From Kyrpidia spormannii (GTDB lineage Bacteria > Bacillota > Bacilli > Kyrpidiales > Kyrpidiaceae): DNA of 64,000 bases. This document shows positions 25,890 through 34,282 of the stretch, piece after piece. A program made the position numbers and the translations under genes. The notes under the pieces were generated by a model that did not search any database, had not been told where the DNA came from, and was given only the letters and a program-made list of their open reading frames with translations. Every line of letters begins with the position of its first letter. Position 1 is the stretch's first letter. The stretch spans positions 1,550,001 to 1,614,000 of the forward strand of contig NZ_CP024955.1 in assembly GCF_002804065.1 (NCBI RefSeq). The letters run 5' to 3'.

Positions 25890-26728
25890 TGAGAATTGGC
25901 AGAGGGGGCATTCGCCTTGTCTTAGGGGTGCTTCTCCTCTTAGGATGGGTCGGTGTAGCCGGGTGCGGTTCGGCGCAACCGGCTGGCAGTTCCGCGGGTT
26001 CGGCGGAGAGCGGTTCGAACCAGGCCGCAGCTCTCAACGTCTTTGCCGCGGCTTCGTTGACGGCGGCGTTTCAAGATATCGGAAAGCGCTTCGAAGAACT
26101 TCATCCCGGCACCCGGGTTCACTTCAACTTCGGGGGCAGCCCCACGCTGTTGACCCAGATTGCCCAAGGGGCGCCGGCGGACGTGTTCGCGAGCGCAGAC
26201 ATGGCGAACATGGAAAAAGCCAAGAGCAAGGGCTTGGTGCAGGGGGACAAAATCTTCGCCAAGAATTCTTTGGTCTTGATCACGCCAAAATCAAATCCTG
26301 CCGGTATCCATCAGTATCAAGATCTCACCAAAGCCAAACGTGTTGTTTTGGGTGTAAAAGATCTGCCTGCCGGGAGTTATGGCCGCCAATCTTTACAAAA
26401 AGCGGATAAGGTATACGGGCCGGGATTTTCCAATGCGGTGCTTGGGCACGTCGTTTCTGAAGAGACGGATGTCAAACAAATCGTGAACAAGATTGCCCTC
26501 GGGGAGGGGGACGCGGCTTTTGTGTACGCCACAGATGTCGATGGGTCGGCGGGCTCCAAGGTCCAGATTATCCCGGTACCGAACCCGGTGAACGTGACGG
26601 CCACTTACCCCATGGCGGTGGTGACCCGGTCTGCCCACCCGGATCTGGCCGGTGAATTTGTCAATTTTGTCTTGTCGAAAGAAGGACAGGCCAGTCTGCA
26701 AAACCATCATTTTCTTCCGGCCTCATAA
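25886..26728 (+). CDS. modA: Molybdate-binding lipoprotein
   Basis: The extracellular binding protein of the molybdate/tungstate ABC importer. The 280 residues start with a lipoprotein signal (VLLLLGWVGVAGCG, Cys about 27), a Ser/Gly-rich linker and a ModA domain: AAASLTAAFQDIGKRFE, NFGGSPTLLTQIAQGAPADVFASAD and PAGSYGRQSLQ. The conserved Ser residues for the oxyanion are present. It overlaps the regulator upstream and is followed by modB, giving molybdenum supply for nitrogenase. Confidence 0.95.
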   Translation: MMRIGRGGIRLVLGVLLLLGWVGVAGCGSAQPAGSSAGSAESGSNQAAALNVFAAASLTAAFQDIGKRFEELHPGTRVHFNFGGSPTLLTQIAQGAPADVFASADMANMEKAKSKGLVQGDKIFAKNSLVLITPKSNPAGIHQYQDLTKAKRVVLGVKDLPAGSYGRQSLQKADKVYGPGFSNAVLGHVVSEETDVKQIVNKIALGEGDAAFVYATDVDGSAGSKVQIIPVPNPVNVTATYPMAVVTRSAHPDLAGEFVNFVLSKEGQASLQNHHFLPAS

Positions 26729-26763
26729 CGCGATGGAGTGCGAAAAGGGGAGGGGGGCAAGGG

Positions 26764-27651
26764 ATGAAATTCAGTCCATTCATGTCGAGCGGTTCGGCTC
26801 CACAAGGGCCGGACTCCCAGTTGCGCGCCTCCCCGGACGGTGGGGAGAAACGACGCTGGAACCCGCAGCTTATCTCTTCTCTCACCGCAGTCCAGAGCAG
26901 TTTTGGTCTCGTCCTGGTCTTGTTCTTATTCCTTCCGGTCCTGAGCCTGTTTCTTTCTGTGACGCCTTCCCGGTTTGTGTCCGCCTTGGGGCAGGAGGTG
27001 GTCAGGGACGCTTTAGGGCTAAGTTTCCGCACCAGCGTGATCGCCCTGTTTCTCGTAGTGCTCTTTGGTACTCCCTTGGCGCATCGTCTGGCGACGGGAA
27101 GGAAGTTTTTCGGCCAGGCCATAGTGGAGGCTTTGTTGCAACTGCCTTGGATTACACCGCCTGCCGTGGCGGGGTTGGCCTTGCTCATGGCCTTTGGCCG
27201 GGAGGGCCTTGTCGGCAGACTGCTGGCAGACTGGGGAATCGCACTGCCTTTTACCACCGCGGCTGTAGTGGTGGCCCAGGCTTTTGAGGGATCGGCCTTC
27301 TATGTACAGAGCGCCCGGCAGGCCTTCACCGGAGTGGATCGGCAGCTGGCGGAGGTGTCTCGAACTTTGGGGGCGGGGCCTTGGAGGACTTGGCTGCGTC
27401 TGGAGTTGCCCATGGCGCTGCCGGGTTTGGTCGCCGGGGCGGCGATGGCCTGGGCCCGGGCTTTGGGCGAGTTCGGGGCCACGATGCTATTCGCTGGCAA
27501 TATGCAAGGATTGACGCAGACGATGCCATTGGCGATCTATACGGTGATGGAGAAAGACATGGACGCGGCGGTGGCGATGGCGATCGTTCTGGTCATCGTG
27601 GGCTTCGGGTTGTTGTGGATGTTGTTTCGGTTGGGACAGCGAATGGCCTGA
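26764..27651 (+). CDS. modB: Molybdate ABC transporter permease
   Basis: The membrane subunit of the molybdate importer. The 295 residues contain about five or six membrane helices and the EAA-type coupling loop (EVSRTLGAGPWRTWLRLELPMALPGLVAG). An unusually long hydrophilic N-terminal tail of about 45 residues precedes the first helix; internal starts might remove it. Length is otherwise typical. It lies between modA and modC in one operon. Confidence 0.93.
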   Translation: MKFSPFMSSGSAPQGPDSQLRASPDGGEKRRWNPQLISSLTAVQSSFGLVLVLFLFLPVLSLFLSVTPSRFVSALGQEVVRDALGLSFRTSVIALFLVVLFGTPLAHRLATGRKFFGQAIVEALLQLPWITPPAVAGLALLMAFGREGLVGRLLADWGIALPFTTAAVVVAQAFEGSAFYVQSARQAFTGVDRQLAEVSRTLGAGPWRTWLRLELPMALPGLVAGAAMAWARALGEFGATMLFAGNMQGLTQTMPLAIYTVMEKDMDAAVAMAIVLVIVGFGLLWMLFRLGQRMA

Positions 27652-27699
27652 CGGGGGATCGGGGAACCCAGATTGCCCGGAGACAGGGGAGGGACGACG

Positions 27700-28404
27700 A
27701 TGTTGGAATTCGAATTGGAGATGCCGTTGGCCTCCTTTACGCTCCACGCGGAGGGGCGGGTGGATCCCGGGATCACGGCCGTCCTCGGGCCGAGCGGGGC
27801 GGGGAAAAGCACGTTGCTGCAATGTTTAGCGGGTCTGGCTCACCCGGTTTCGGGGCGCATTCGCTTGGGAGAGCGGATTCTGTATTCTTCGAACGGGCGG
27901 ATTTTCGTCCCACCCGAACACCGGGGAGTGGGCTATGTTCCTCAGCAGTACGCCCTTTTTCCCAAAATGACAGTGTTTCGCAATGTCGAATACGGGCTTC
28001 GAGCCCGGCGGGTCCCCAAGGCCCGGCGAGAGGTGAAGGTGGAAGAGATACTTCGCAGGCTGGGCATCGGACATCTGGCCAGGCGCCTCCCGGCTCACCT
28101 GTCCGGCGGGGAGGCCCAGAGGGTCGCCCTGGCCCGGGCACTGGTCATCGATCCCGATTATATCTTGTTGGATGAACCTTTGGCAGCCCTGGATCCAGAG
28201 ACCCGGGAGGCGGTTCGGAAGTTCCTTCGCGGCGTGTTGAGTGATGCGTCTTGCCCCGTCTTGTTGGTTACTCACGATGTGGAAGACGTGCGCCGGCTGG
28301 CGGACCGGGTGATGGTGATCCATGAAGGGCGAATCATTTTTTATGGTGGGGTTGAACAATGGGAGAGGCAGGGGATCCCTGCCTCTACCCGCCGAGTGGA
28401 GTGA
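27700..28404 (+). CDS. modC: Molybdate-type ABC transporter ATPase, short form
   Basis: The ATPase that drives molybdate import. Walker A GPSGAGKST, a Q-loop at YVPQQYALFP, signature LSGGEAQRVALARAL, Walker B ILLDEP and the switch His in LLVTHDVEDV are all present. At 234 residues it stops after the ATPase domain and lacks the C-terminal molybdate-binding (MOP/TOBE) domain of the usual 350-residue ModC. I chose the ATG at 27700, with GGGAGGGACG in front; a TTG at 27673 is possible. Confidence 0.9.
   Translation: MLEFELEMPLASFTLHAEGRVDPGITAVLGPSGAGKSTLLQCLAGLAHPVSGRIRLGERILYSSNGRIFVPPEHRGVGYVPQQYALFPKMTVFRNVEYGLRARRVPKARREVKVEEILRRLGIGHLARRLPAHLSGGEAQRVALARALVIDPDYILLDEPLAALDPETREAVRKFLRGVLSDASCPVLLVTHDVEDVRRLADRVMVIHEGRIIFYGGVEQWERQGIPASTRRVE
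28364..28386. terminator. Perfect hairpin between convergent modC and small ORF
   Basis: AGAGGCAGGG and CCCTGCCTCT pair perfectly over GAT, inside the last codons of modC. There is no T-run on either side, so it may stop or protect transcripts of the convergent genes less efficiently than a classical terminator. Confidence 0.4.
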
Positions 28405-28417
28405 GCACAGAGAGGGG

Positions 28418-28555
28418 TTACCGCCGCCGGGGCGGGAACCACGCCGTTTTGAGAATACGCAGGTTCAGGGCGATGAATCGGATGAACTGCACGATCTTGC
28501 ATTTTCGCAGGAAGAGGGTTCGTCGTGTCGGTTTCATGGTTTTGATCAGTTCCAT
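28418..28555 (-). CDS. 45-residue basic small protein downstream of sqr
   Basis: On the minus strand an ATG at 28555 follows AAGGAGA by about eight bases and opens a 45-codon frame ending TAA. The product is very basic (Arg/Lys in about one third of positions), starts MELIKTMK, and has an amphipathic middle (KIVQFIRFIALNLRIL). It begins 36 bases after the sqr stop, so it is probably in the same transcript. I know no family; a membrane-surface or nucleic-acid-binding peptide are both possible. Confidence 0.55.
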   Translation of the reverse strand: MELIKTMKPTRRTLFLRKCKIVQFIRFIALNLRILKTAWFPPRRR

Positions 28556-28591
28556 GGTTGCCCGTCTCCTTTCGGGGTGGGCCGACCTTTG

Positions 28592-30013
28592 TTATTCGGG
28601 AATCAGGCTCCATCCCGGATTTCCTTTCATTTTATAGAGAAACAGGGTATGAAGAGTCCGCTTGATCCAGGCGCCGGCCAAACCGATTTCCATGACACTC
28701 ACGTCCAGGTCCCGACCGTATTCCGGGTAGCGCTTGTAATCGGGAACCACCGGATACATCACGATGGAGGCCGCCGACCCGTCCCACAGGGATTTGCCGA
28801 TGGAAGCGATGCAGGCCCCGGGCATCTCGGCCATTGATTCGTGATGGGAAGGTTCCTTGCCCCGGATGAGGTCGATGACGTTCTCGGCCGCCACCCGGCC
28901 GATGATGCCCGACGCCATTCCCGTGCGCGGCGGTGAGGCGGTGATCTGAACGCCGTTGCGATTGACATAGGGCTTTGAGATCGGTCCGGGAGGGGCAAAG
29001 GCGATGCCGGCGGCGAAGACATTCTTGTACAAGGGCGACTGATACGTGCCAGGCCAATCGTCGGCGGTGACTTCGGCGGGGTTCTTGCCGTAGTTCCCGT
29101 CGACTAACATGAATCCGCCGGGATTGGTCATCTTCGCTGTGATGTCTTGGCCGTCTTTGTCGATATATTTGACCTTGGTCCCCTGAAACTGGGGGATCAG
29201 CATGGCAAAATCGTATTCCGTTTCTCCTTGTTCTCCTTCGTAATTCTCCCAGTAAACTTTCCCCTTCTCCACGTGGGTGACCGCGGTTTGCACCTGGTAG
29301 TAAATTTCTTGTTCAGCAAATAGCGAGCGGGCGAAGGTTTCCGAGTCCATGATGTAGCCGTATTTTCGGGCGGTGATTCCGCCTACGCCCAGATCCCCCA
29401 GCTTGGGTTCATTGCTGATCCACATGATCTTCGCTTTATCACGCAAACCCCGTTTGACCAAGTCATTGTGAATGTTCGTGATATACTCCAGTGCCGCGCC
29501 CTGACAGGTGGCGGTCCCGTGGCCCGTCCCCACCAGAATCTTGACCCGATCGCCTTTCTCCATCCGCTGCACCGTCTCGAGGTAGGCGTCCCGGGCGAGC
29601 TTGGCATGATGAATGTTGCAAATAGACTGGGTGGTGCCCTGGTCCGGTCCCAATCCCGGGGTACCTTCAAAATTAAGGTGGGGGCCGGTGGCATTGATCA
29701 GGTAATCATAAGGGACTTTCTCGAGGTTTCCCTCCTTGTCTTCGGTTAGCACGTACTGTTCGTCGGGATGGATCTCCCGCGCCCAGGCTTGAAGAAAATG
29801 GATGCCGTGCTTGTCGTACATGGGCGCGAGTTCAAACATTGTTTTCTCGGGAGCCATCCGTCCAATGCCCACCCAAACCAGGGAAGGGATATACGTGAAC
29901 CGCGGCCATGGGCTGACCACGGTGACGTCGTGTTCGTGGCCCAGTTCTTTTTTGAGGTACAATGCGGCCGTTTGACCCGAGAACCCCGCGCCGAGGATCA
30001 CGACTTTGGCCAT
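28592..30013 (-). CDS. sqr: Sulfide:quinone oxidoreductase family flavoprotein
   Basis: A 473-residue FAD enzyme of the SQR/NDH-2 type, which oxidises sulfide and passes electrons to quinone at the membrane. GAGFSGQTAALYL at 8-20 is the FAD site. The protein has only three Cys, at 132, 170 and 401, as expected of the catalytic set, although their spacing differs from the best studied enzymes. GTGHGTATCQGAA surrounds the middle Cys. A hydrophobic C-terminus (about 435-465) could anchor it to the membrane. It is divergent from nifB across 340 bases. A related flavoprotein with another electron donor is an alternative. Confidence 0.82.
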   Translation of the reverse strand: MAKVVILGAGFSGQTAALYLKKELGHEHDVTVVSPWPRFTYIPSLVWVGIGRMAPEKTMFELAPMYDKHGIHFLQAWAREIHPDEQYVLTEDKEGNLEKVPYDYLINATGPHLNFEGTPGLGPDQGTTQSICNIHHAKLARDAYLETVQRMEKGDRVKILVGTGHGTATCQGAALEYITNIHNDLVKRGLRDKAKIMWISNEPKLGDLGVGGITARKYGYIMDSETFARSLFAEQEIYYQVQTAVTHVEKGKVYWENYEGEQGETEYDFAMLIPQFQGTKVKYIDKDGQDITAKMTNPGGFMLVDGNYGKNPAEVTADDWPGTYQSPLYKNVFAAGIAFAPPGPISKPYVNRNGVQITASPPRTGMASGIIGRVAAENVIDLIRGKEPSHHESMAEMPGACIASIGKSLWDGSAASIVMYPVVPDYKRYPEYGRDLDVSVMEIGLAGAWIKRTLHTLFLYKMKGNPGWSLIPE

Positions 30014-30353
30014 GTTGAACGCCTCCTCTCCTATTGTCGTCTGTGATGTATCCTCTCGGGCAGCAACAACGTTTTTACATCAACTTGATGATAGCCTCTG
30101 GCAGTGGCAAAAGAAATCAGGGATTATCCCCATTTTTGTGTCGTCTCCAGCAAAAATCTCATCCGCCACGCCGGGAGACAGAGCCGTGGCGGAAGGAAAT
30201 TGGCATGTTTTCCTACAATCATGGTCCTCTGGTGCGATCGTACTGTAAGTCTGATCATAAGCCAATAAAAACGTAAGGATTTTTCCCGATATAGTAATTA
30301 TAATTAACGTGAACATAACACTAGGTGTGGAAAAGACCAATCTCAGGGGAGTG
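30014..30353. promoter_or_regulatory. Divergent control region between sqr and nifB
   Basis: No gene. For sqr (minus strand) TTGGCT (30260-30265), 17 bases, TACGAT (30237-30242) is a fair promoter. Downstream in its leader TCCGCCACG (30162-30170) pairs perfectly with CGTGGCGGA (30185-30193); five bases later come five T on the minus strand, like an attenuator. Palindromes CATCAACTTGATG (30078-30090) and GGGATTATCCC (30120-30130) may bind regulators. For nifB, TATAAT is at 30299-30304. Confidence 0.5.
30293..30309 (+). promoter_or_regulatory. GlnR/TnrA-like site over the nifB -10 region
   Basis: AGTAATTATAATTAACG is a near palindrome. Against the Bacillus GlnR/TnrA consensus TGTNA-N7-TNACA it matches six of eight fixed positions; the outermost two differ. 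It covers the TATAAT, so a bound regulator would block transcription. Confidence 0.45.
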
Positions 30354-31805
30354 ATGACGTTGAAAGGGTGCGAAAGGGTGGGGAGCTCAGTCTCGGCAAC
30401 CTGCGGCGTGGAAGGGAGCGCGTCCCGGGGGAGATCGGTGGAAGGGCTGTCTGAATCGATAATCGAGAAAGTTAAACGCCACCCGTGTTACAGCGAGGAA
30501 GCTCACCACTTTTTCGCCCGGATGCACGTGGCGGTGGCTCCGGCGTGCAATATTCAGTGCAAATATTGCAACAGGAAATACGATTGTATGAACGAAAGCC
30601 GGCCGGGTGTCACCAGTGAACTTCTTACTCCGGAAGAGGCGACGCAAAAAGTATTGGCGGTGGGATCGGTCATCCGCAATACCACCGTCGTGGGCATTGC
30701 AGGACCCGGGGATCCTCTGGCGAATCCCCGACAGACGTTCCGCACCTTCGAGTTGATCCGCCAAGCGGCGCCGGACATGAAGTTGTGTCTCAGTACCAAC
30801 GGTCTGGCGCTCCCCGACCACGTGGACACCATCCGAGAGCTGGGGATCGACCACGTGACCATCACCATTAATGCTGTAGATCCTGAAGTGGGCCAGCATA
30901 TCTATCGATACGTAACCTGGCAGGGCAAGTTGTTGACAGGTATTGAGGCGGCCCGGCTTCTGTTGGAGCGGCAGATGGAGGGCATGAGGGAACTGGTGAA
31001 AGCCGGAATTCTCATTAAAGTTAACTCTGTGTTAATTCCGGGTTTGAACGATGTCCATATGGCGGACATTTCCGCGGAGGTCAGGAAACGCGGAGCTTTT
31101 CTGCACAACATTATGCCGTTGATCATCGCTGACGGGTCCGATTTTCAAAAAGAAGGCCGCAGGGCGGCACTGCCGGAGGATGTGGCAGCGGCCCAGGAAC
31201 GGAGTGGCGCCGGTGATCGTCTCATGCGCCACTGCCGGCAATGCCGGGCGGATGCTGTCGGGCTGTTGGGAGAAGACCTCAGCGGCGAATTTACAAAGGA
31301 AAAATTCCGTCAGATGTCTGCTCAATATGATCCGGAACAACGTAAAAAACTGCACATGGAGCTGGATCGCCGGATTGAAAGGATGTCCGCCGCACGCAGG
31401 GCAGCGGCTGCCAATTTGCGGATTTCCAGAACGGATGAATTTCTGCCGTTTCGGGTGGCGGTGTCCACCTCCGGAGGGAACAAGGTGAATCTGCACTTCG
31501 GTCATACCAAGGAATTTCAAATTTATGAAGTCTCGCCTACGGGGCTCAAGTTTCTCACGGCTCGCAAAGTCGGGAATTATTGTTCGGGCATCGAAACCTG
31601 TGGGGAAGGAGAAGGGCGGATCGACGAGATCGCTCGCATGATTGCAGATTGCCGATATGTGTTGTGTACCCGAATCGGGCCCGGGCCGAAGTCGGCTCTG
31701 GAAGAGATGGGGATTCAGGTGGTTACGGGCTACGGGCCGGTGGAACAAGAGCTCTTTCGGTTGGCCGATCTGCATGCCCAGGATCAGGTTGGGATAGAAG
31801 CGTAG
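30354..31805 (+). CDS. nifB: Nitrogenase cofactor biosynthesis protein NifB
   Basis: A radical SAM enzyme that builds the 8Fe-9S-C core (NifB-co) of FeMo-cofactor. The 483 residues contain the SAM cluster motif CNIQCKYC at about 65-72, then GIAGPGDPLANP and further conserved Cys (HCRQCRADAVG). A C-terminal NifX/NafY-like domain follows (from about 375, LHFGHTKEFQIYEV). The start is uncertain: ATG 30354 is close to GGGGAG, and TTG 30360 has better spacing; a GTG at 30309 is also in frame. It heads the nif cluster. Confidence 0.95.
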   Translation: MTLKGCERVGSSVSATCGVEGSASRGRSVEGLSESIIEKVKRHPCYSEEAHHFFARMHVAVAPACNIQCKYCNRKYDCMNESRPGVTSELLTPEEATQKVLAVGSVIRNTTVVGIAGPGDPLANPRQTFRTFELIRQAAPDMKLCLSTNGLALPDHVDTIRELGIDHVTITINAVDPEVGQHIYRYVTWQGKLLTGIEAARLLLERQMEGMRELVKAGILIKVNSVLIPGLNDVHMADISAEVRKRGAFLHNIMPLIIADGSDFQKEGRRAALPEDVAAAQERSGAGDRLMRHCRQCRADAVGLLGEDLSGEFTKEKFRQMSAQYDPEQRKKLHMELDRRIERMSAARRAAAANLRISRTDEFLPFRVAVSTSGGNKVNLHFGHTKEFQIYEVSPTGLKFLTARKVGNYCSGIETCGEGEGRIDEIARMIADCRYVLCTRIGPGPKSALEEMGIQVVTGYGPVEQELFRLADLHAQDQVGIEA

Positions 31806-31867
31806 CATGCGGCGGCCTGTTGAAGGGGTGCCGGGTGACGGCCATAGGGGAAAGGCGGGGTTGTATC

Positions 31868-33043
31868 GTGAGAGTGTACTTCTGCGACTCTACATTGCGC
31901 GACGGAGAACAGGCCCCGGGAGTCGCTTTTCGCCGGGCGGAAAAAATCGCCCTGGCACAGCTTTTAGATGAAGTGGGGGTCGACGAAATTGAGGTGGGCG
32001 TCCCCGCCATGGGCGGACGGGAGGAAGAGGACCTGGCAGAATTGATCTCTCTGCCCATCAGAGCGCGGCGGGTGGCTTGGAACCGGATCAGGTGGGAGGA
32101 TATTGCCGCTTCCCTTCGATGCGGGGCCTCCCGCCTCCATATGGCTATGCCGGTCTCCGATGTCATGCTGCACAAAAAACTGTCCGTGTCCCGGGAGGAA
32201 GCCCTGTTTCAGCTCCTGGCGGTCGTCGAGGAAGCTTGTTCAAGGGACAGCCAGATTTCGGTGGGGTTTGAAGACGCCTCCCGGGCCGACCCCCTGTTTT
32301 TGTCCCGGGTAGTCAGGGCCCTGGAGCCCTACCCCATCCTTCGATTTCGGGTGGCCGACACCTTGGGAGTGCTGACTCCCTTTTCGACCCGGGAGTTGAT
32401 TTTGCGGTTGAAAGACGCAGGGGCGAAAAGCCTTGAGTTTCACGGCCACAACGACTTGGGATTGGCAGTGGCCAATACCCTGGCGGCTGTAGAAGCCGGG
32501 GCTGATTGGGTGGGCACCACCGTGCTCGGGTTGGGGGAGAGGGCGGGTAATGCGGCTTTTGAGGTGGTGGCTGTGGCCGTCCGGCGGTTGTTGGGCAAAG
32601 AGGTGCACATCCGGCTGCCTCTGTTGCGCCGCCTGGCCGAACAGGTGTCCGCAGCATCCGGGATGCACATCCCCCTCCAGGCCCCGGTGGTGGGTGACCG
32701 AGTATTCACCCACGAGTCGGGCATTCACGTCGATGGCGTACTCAAATCCCCGGAAACCTACGAACCCTACCCTCCGGAGTGGGTCGGGCGGGCGCACTCG
32801 GTGGTGTTCGGGAAACATTCGGGACGAAATGGGCTGCGCCGAATTCTGGAAGGGCGCGGGTACCTCCCCACCGCCGACCAACTCGACGCTCTTCTTGAGG
32901 AAATCCGCCTTCTGGCCGTCGTCCAAAAGCGATTTCTCAGCGAAGAGGCAGTGTGCCGGTTATACCGCGAACTGTGCAAGTCTTCCAAGGACGGGCAAGC
33001 GGTGGCCGACCGGCTTCGGAATGAAGAAAAAACGGCCGGGTGA
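31868..33043 (+). CDS. nifV: Homocitrate synthase NifV
   Basis: It condenses acetyl-CoA and 2-oxoglutarate to homocitrate, the organic ligand of FeMo-cofactor. The 391 residues show CDSTLRDGEQAPGVAF at the start (metal and keto-acid binding), FHGHNDLGLAVANTL and GLGERAGNAAFE, and a C-terminal part typical of NifV, not of isopropylmalate synthase. I chose the GTG at 31868, before which lies AAAGGCGGGG; the long frame upstream overlaps nifB. Position second in the cluster, right after nifB, is unusual; in Paenibacillus nifV is the last gene. Confidence 0.93.
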   Translation: MRVYFCDSTLRDGEQAPGVAFRRAEKIALAQLLDEVGVDEIEVGVPAMGGREEEDLAELISLPIRARRVAWNRIRWEDIAASLRCGASRLHMAMPVSDVMLHKKLSVSREEALFQLLAVVEEACSRDSQISVGFEDASRADPLFLSRVVRALEPYPILRFRVADTLGVLTPFSTRELILRLKDAGAKSLEFHGHNDLGLAVANTLAAVEAGADWVGTTVLGLGERAGNAAFEVVAVAVRRLLGKEVHIRLPLLRRLAEQVSAASGMHIPLQAPVVGDRVFTHESGIHVDGVLKSPETYEPYPPEWVGRAHSVVFGKHSGRNGLRRILEGRGYLPTADQLDALLEEIRLLAVVQKRFLSEEAVCRLYRELCKSSKDGQAVADRLRNEEKTAG

Positions 33044-33069
33044 ACCCGGGCGGAAGGAGCGTGACGACG

Positions 33070-34236
33070 ATGTCGGAAACGTCGGTATTCTATTATCTCG
33101 ACTATGCGGCGACCACGCCTCCCTCCGATTCGGCGATCCAGAGAATGACACAGGTTATGGAATCTTACTGGGGCAACCCCTCTTCCCAGCACGGGCGAGG
33201 TGCCCTGGCGCGAAAGATCGTCGAGGAAGCCCGGGAAGAGGTGGCGGGCTGGTTGTCCTGTCGCCCCTCTGAAGTGATCTTTACATCTGGCGGAACCGAG
33301 TCTAACCAATTGGCCCTGTGGGGGACGGTGTCGGGAATGCGGGCCCGGGAGGCGTACCCTCGGCGGCGACAGATTTTGCTGTCAGCCGTCGAGCACCACT
33401 CGGTCATCGCCTGTGCGGCTGCCCTCCGCCAACAAGGGTATGAGGTGCAGTTTCTCCCGGTGGACCGCCAGGGCCGGGTATCCCCCGATGTGTTGGCGCA
33501 AGCCCTGTCTGAGTACACGTTTTTGGTCAGTGTGCAGTGGGTGAACAGCGAGGTGGGAACCGTTCAACCGATCAAGGAGTTGGCACGCCTTTCCCGAGAG
33601 GCGGGGGCGCTGTTTCACACAGATGCCGTCGCGGCCGCGTCAGTCTTCGATGTCGCCGCCGCGTGTTCGGAGGTTGACCTTCTGTCGATTTCTGGCCACA
33701 AAGTGTACGGCCCCCAAGGGACAGGGATCCTCTTTCTGAGGCGGGGCACGCCGTTCCGATTTCCTTTTGGTCCTGGGAGGCAAGAGCGCGGGAGACGGCC
33801 GGGCACCGAGAATGTCCCGGGGATTGCGGGGTTGGCGGAAGCCGTTCGGGGACTTCGAAGAGAATACCAACTCAGGGGTGTGCACCTGGAACAGACGCGG
33901 AGACGCCTATGGTCGGCCCTGAAAATCCGCAAACTCGGGCTGGTGCGCTTCACTCCCCAGCAGGAGAGCCATCCCGGCATCCTGGCGGTGGGGGTTCCCG
34001 GCGAAAATGGGGACGGGCTGGTGGTCGCTTTGAGTCAGAGGGGCCTACAGGTGTCCTCGGGATCCGCCTGCCGCTCCGGGGAAGGGCAACCCTCCCCGGT
34101 GCTCCTGGCGATGGGGTTCCCGGAAGATGCGGCGATGGGCATGATTCGCTTCAGTTTCGGACAGGAGCTATCTAGTCACGCTGTAGAGGATATCGCAGAA
34201 CGATTTGCAGCCACTTTGCACGCCGTTCGGGTTTAA
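33070..34236 (+). CDS. nifS: Cysteine desulfurase (NifS type)
   Basis: A pyridoxal-phosphate enzyme that takes sulfur from cysteine for Fe-S cluster assembly. The 388 residues have LDYAATTPP near the N-terminus, the PLP region EHHSVIACA and HTDAVAA, the PLP lysine in SGHKVYGPQGTG, and the active-site Cys in SSGSACRSGEG. The ATG at 33070 is chosen from GGAAGGAGC; GTG 33040 and 33061 are in frame. No nifU is in the window, so the scaffold is presumably a general one (for example SufU). Context in the nif cluster supports the name. Confidence 0.92.
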   Translation: MSETSVFYYLDYAATTPPSDSAIQRMTQVMESYWGNPSSQHGRGALARKIVEEAREEVAGWLSCRPSEVIFTSGGTESNQLALWGTVSGMRAREAYPRRRQILLSAVEHHSVIACAAALRQQGYEVQFLPVDRQGRVSPDVLAQALSEYTFLVSVQWVNSEVGTVQPIKELARLSREAGALFHTDAVAAASVFDVAAACSEVDLLSISGHKVYGPQGTGILFLRRGTPFRFPFGPGRQERGRRPGTENVPGIAGLAEAVRGLRREYQLRGVHLEQTRRRLWSALKIRKLGLVRFTPQQESHPGILAVGVPGENGDGLVVALSQRGLQVSSGSACRSGEGQPSPVLLAMGFPEDAAMGMIRFSFGQELSSHAVEDIAERFAATLHAVRV

Positions 34237-34282
34237 CCCTGTCCTTCTTCGGTTCATCTCTGCGGAAGCGAGGGTGACGGTC

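Noticed and set aside
30195-30225. Possible sigma-54 promoter (TTGGCATGTTTTCCTACA) upstream of nifB
   Set aside because: It lacks the GC doublet of the -12 element and the spacing does not match; the nif genes here more likely use a standard sigma factor with GlnR.
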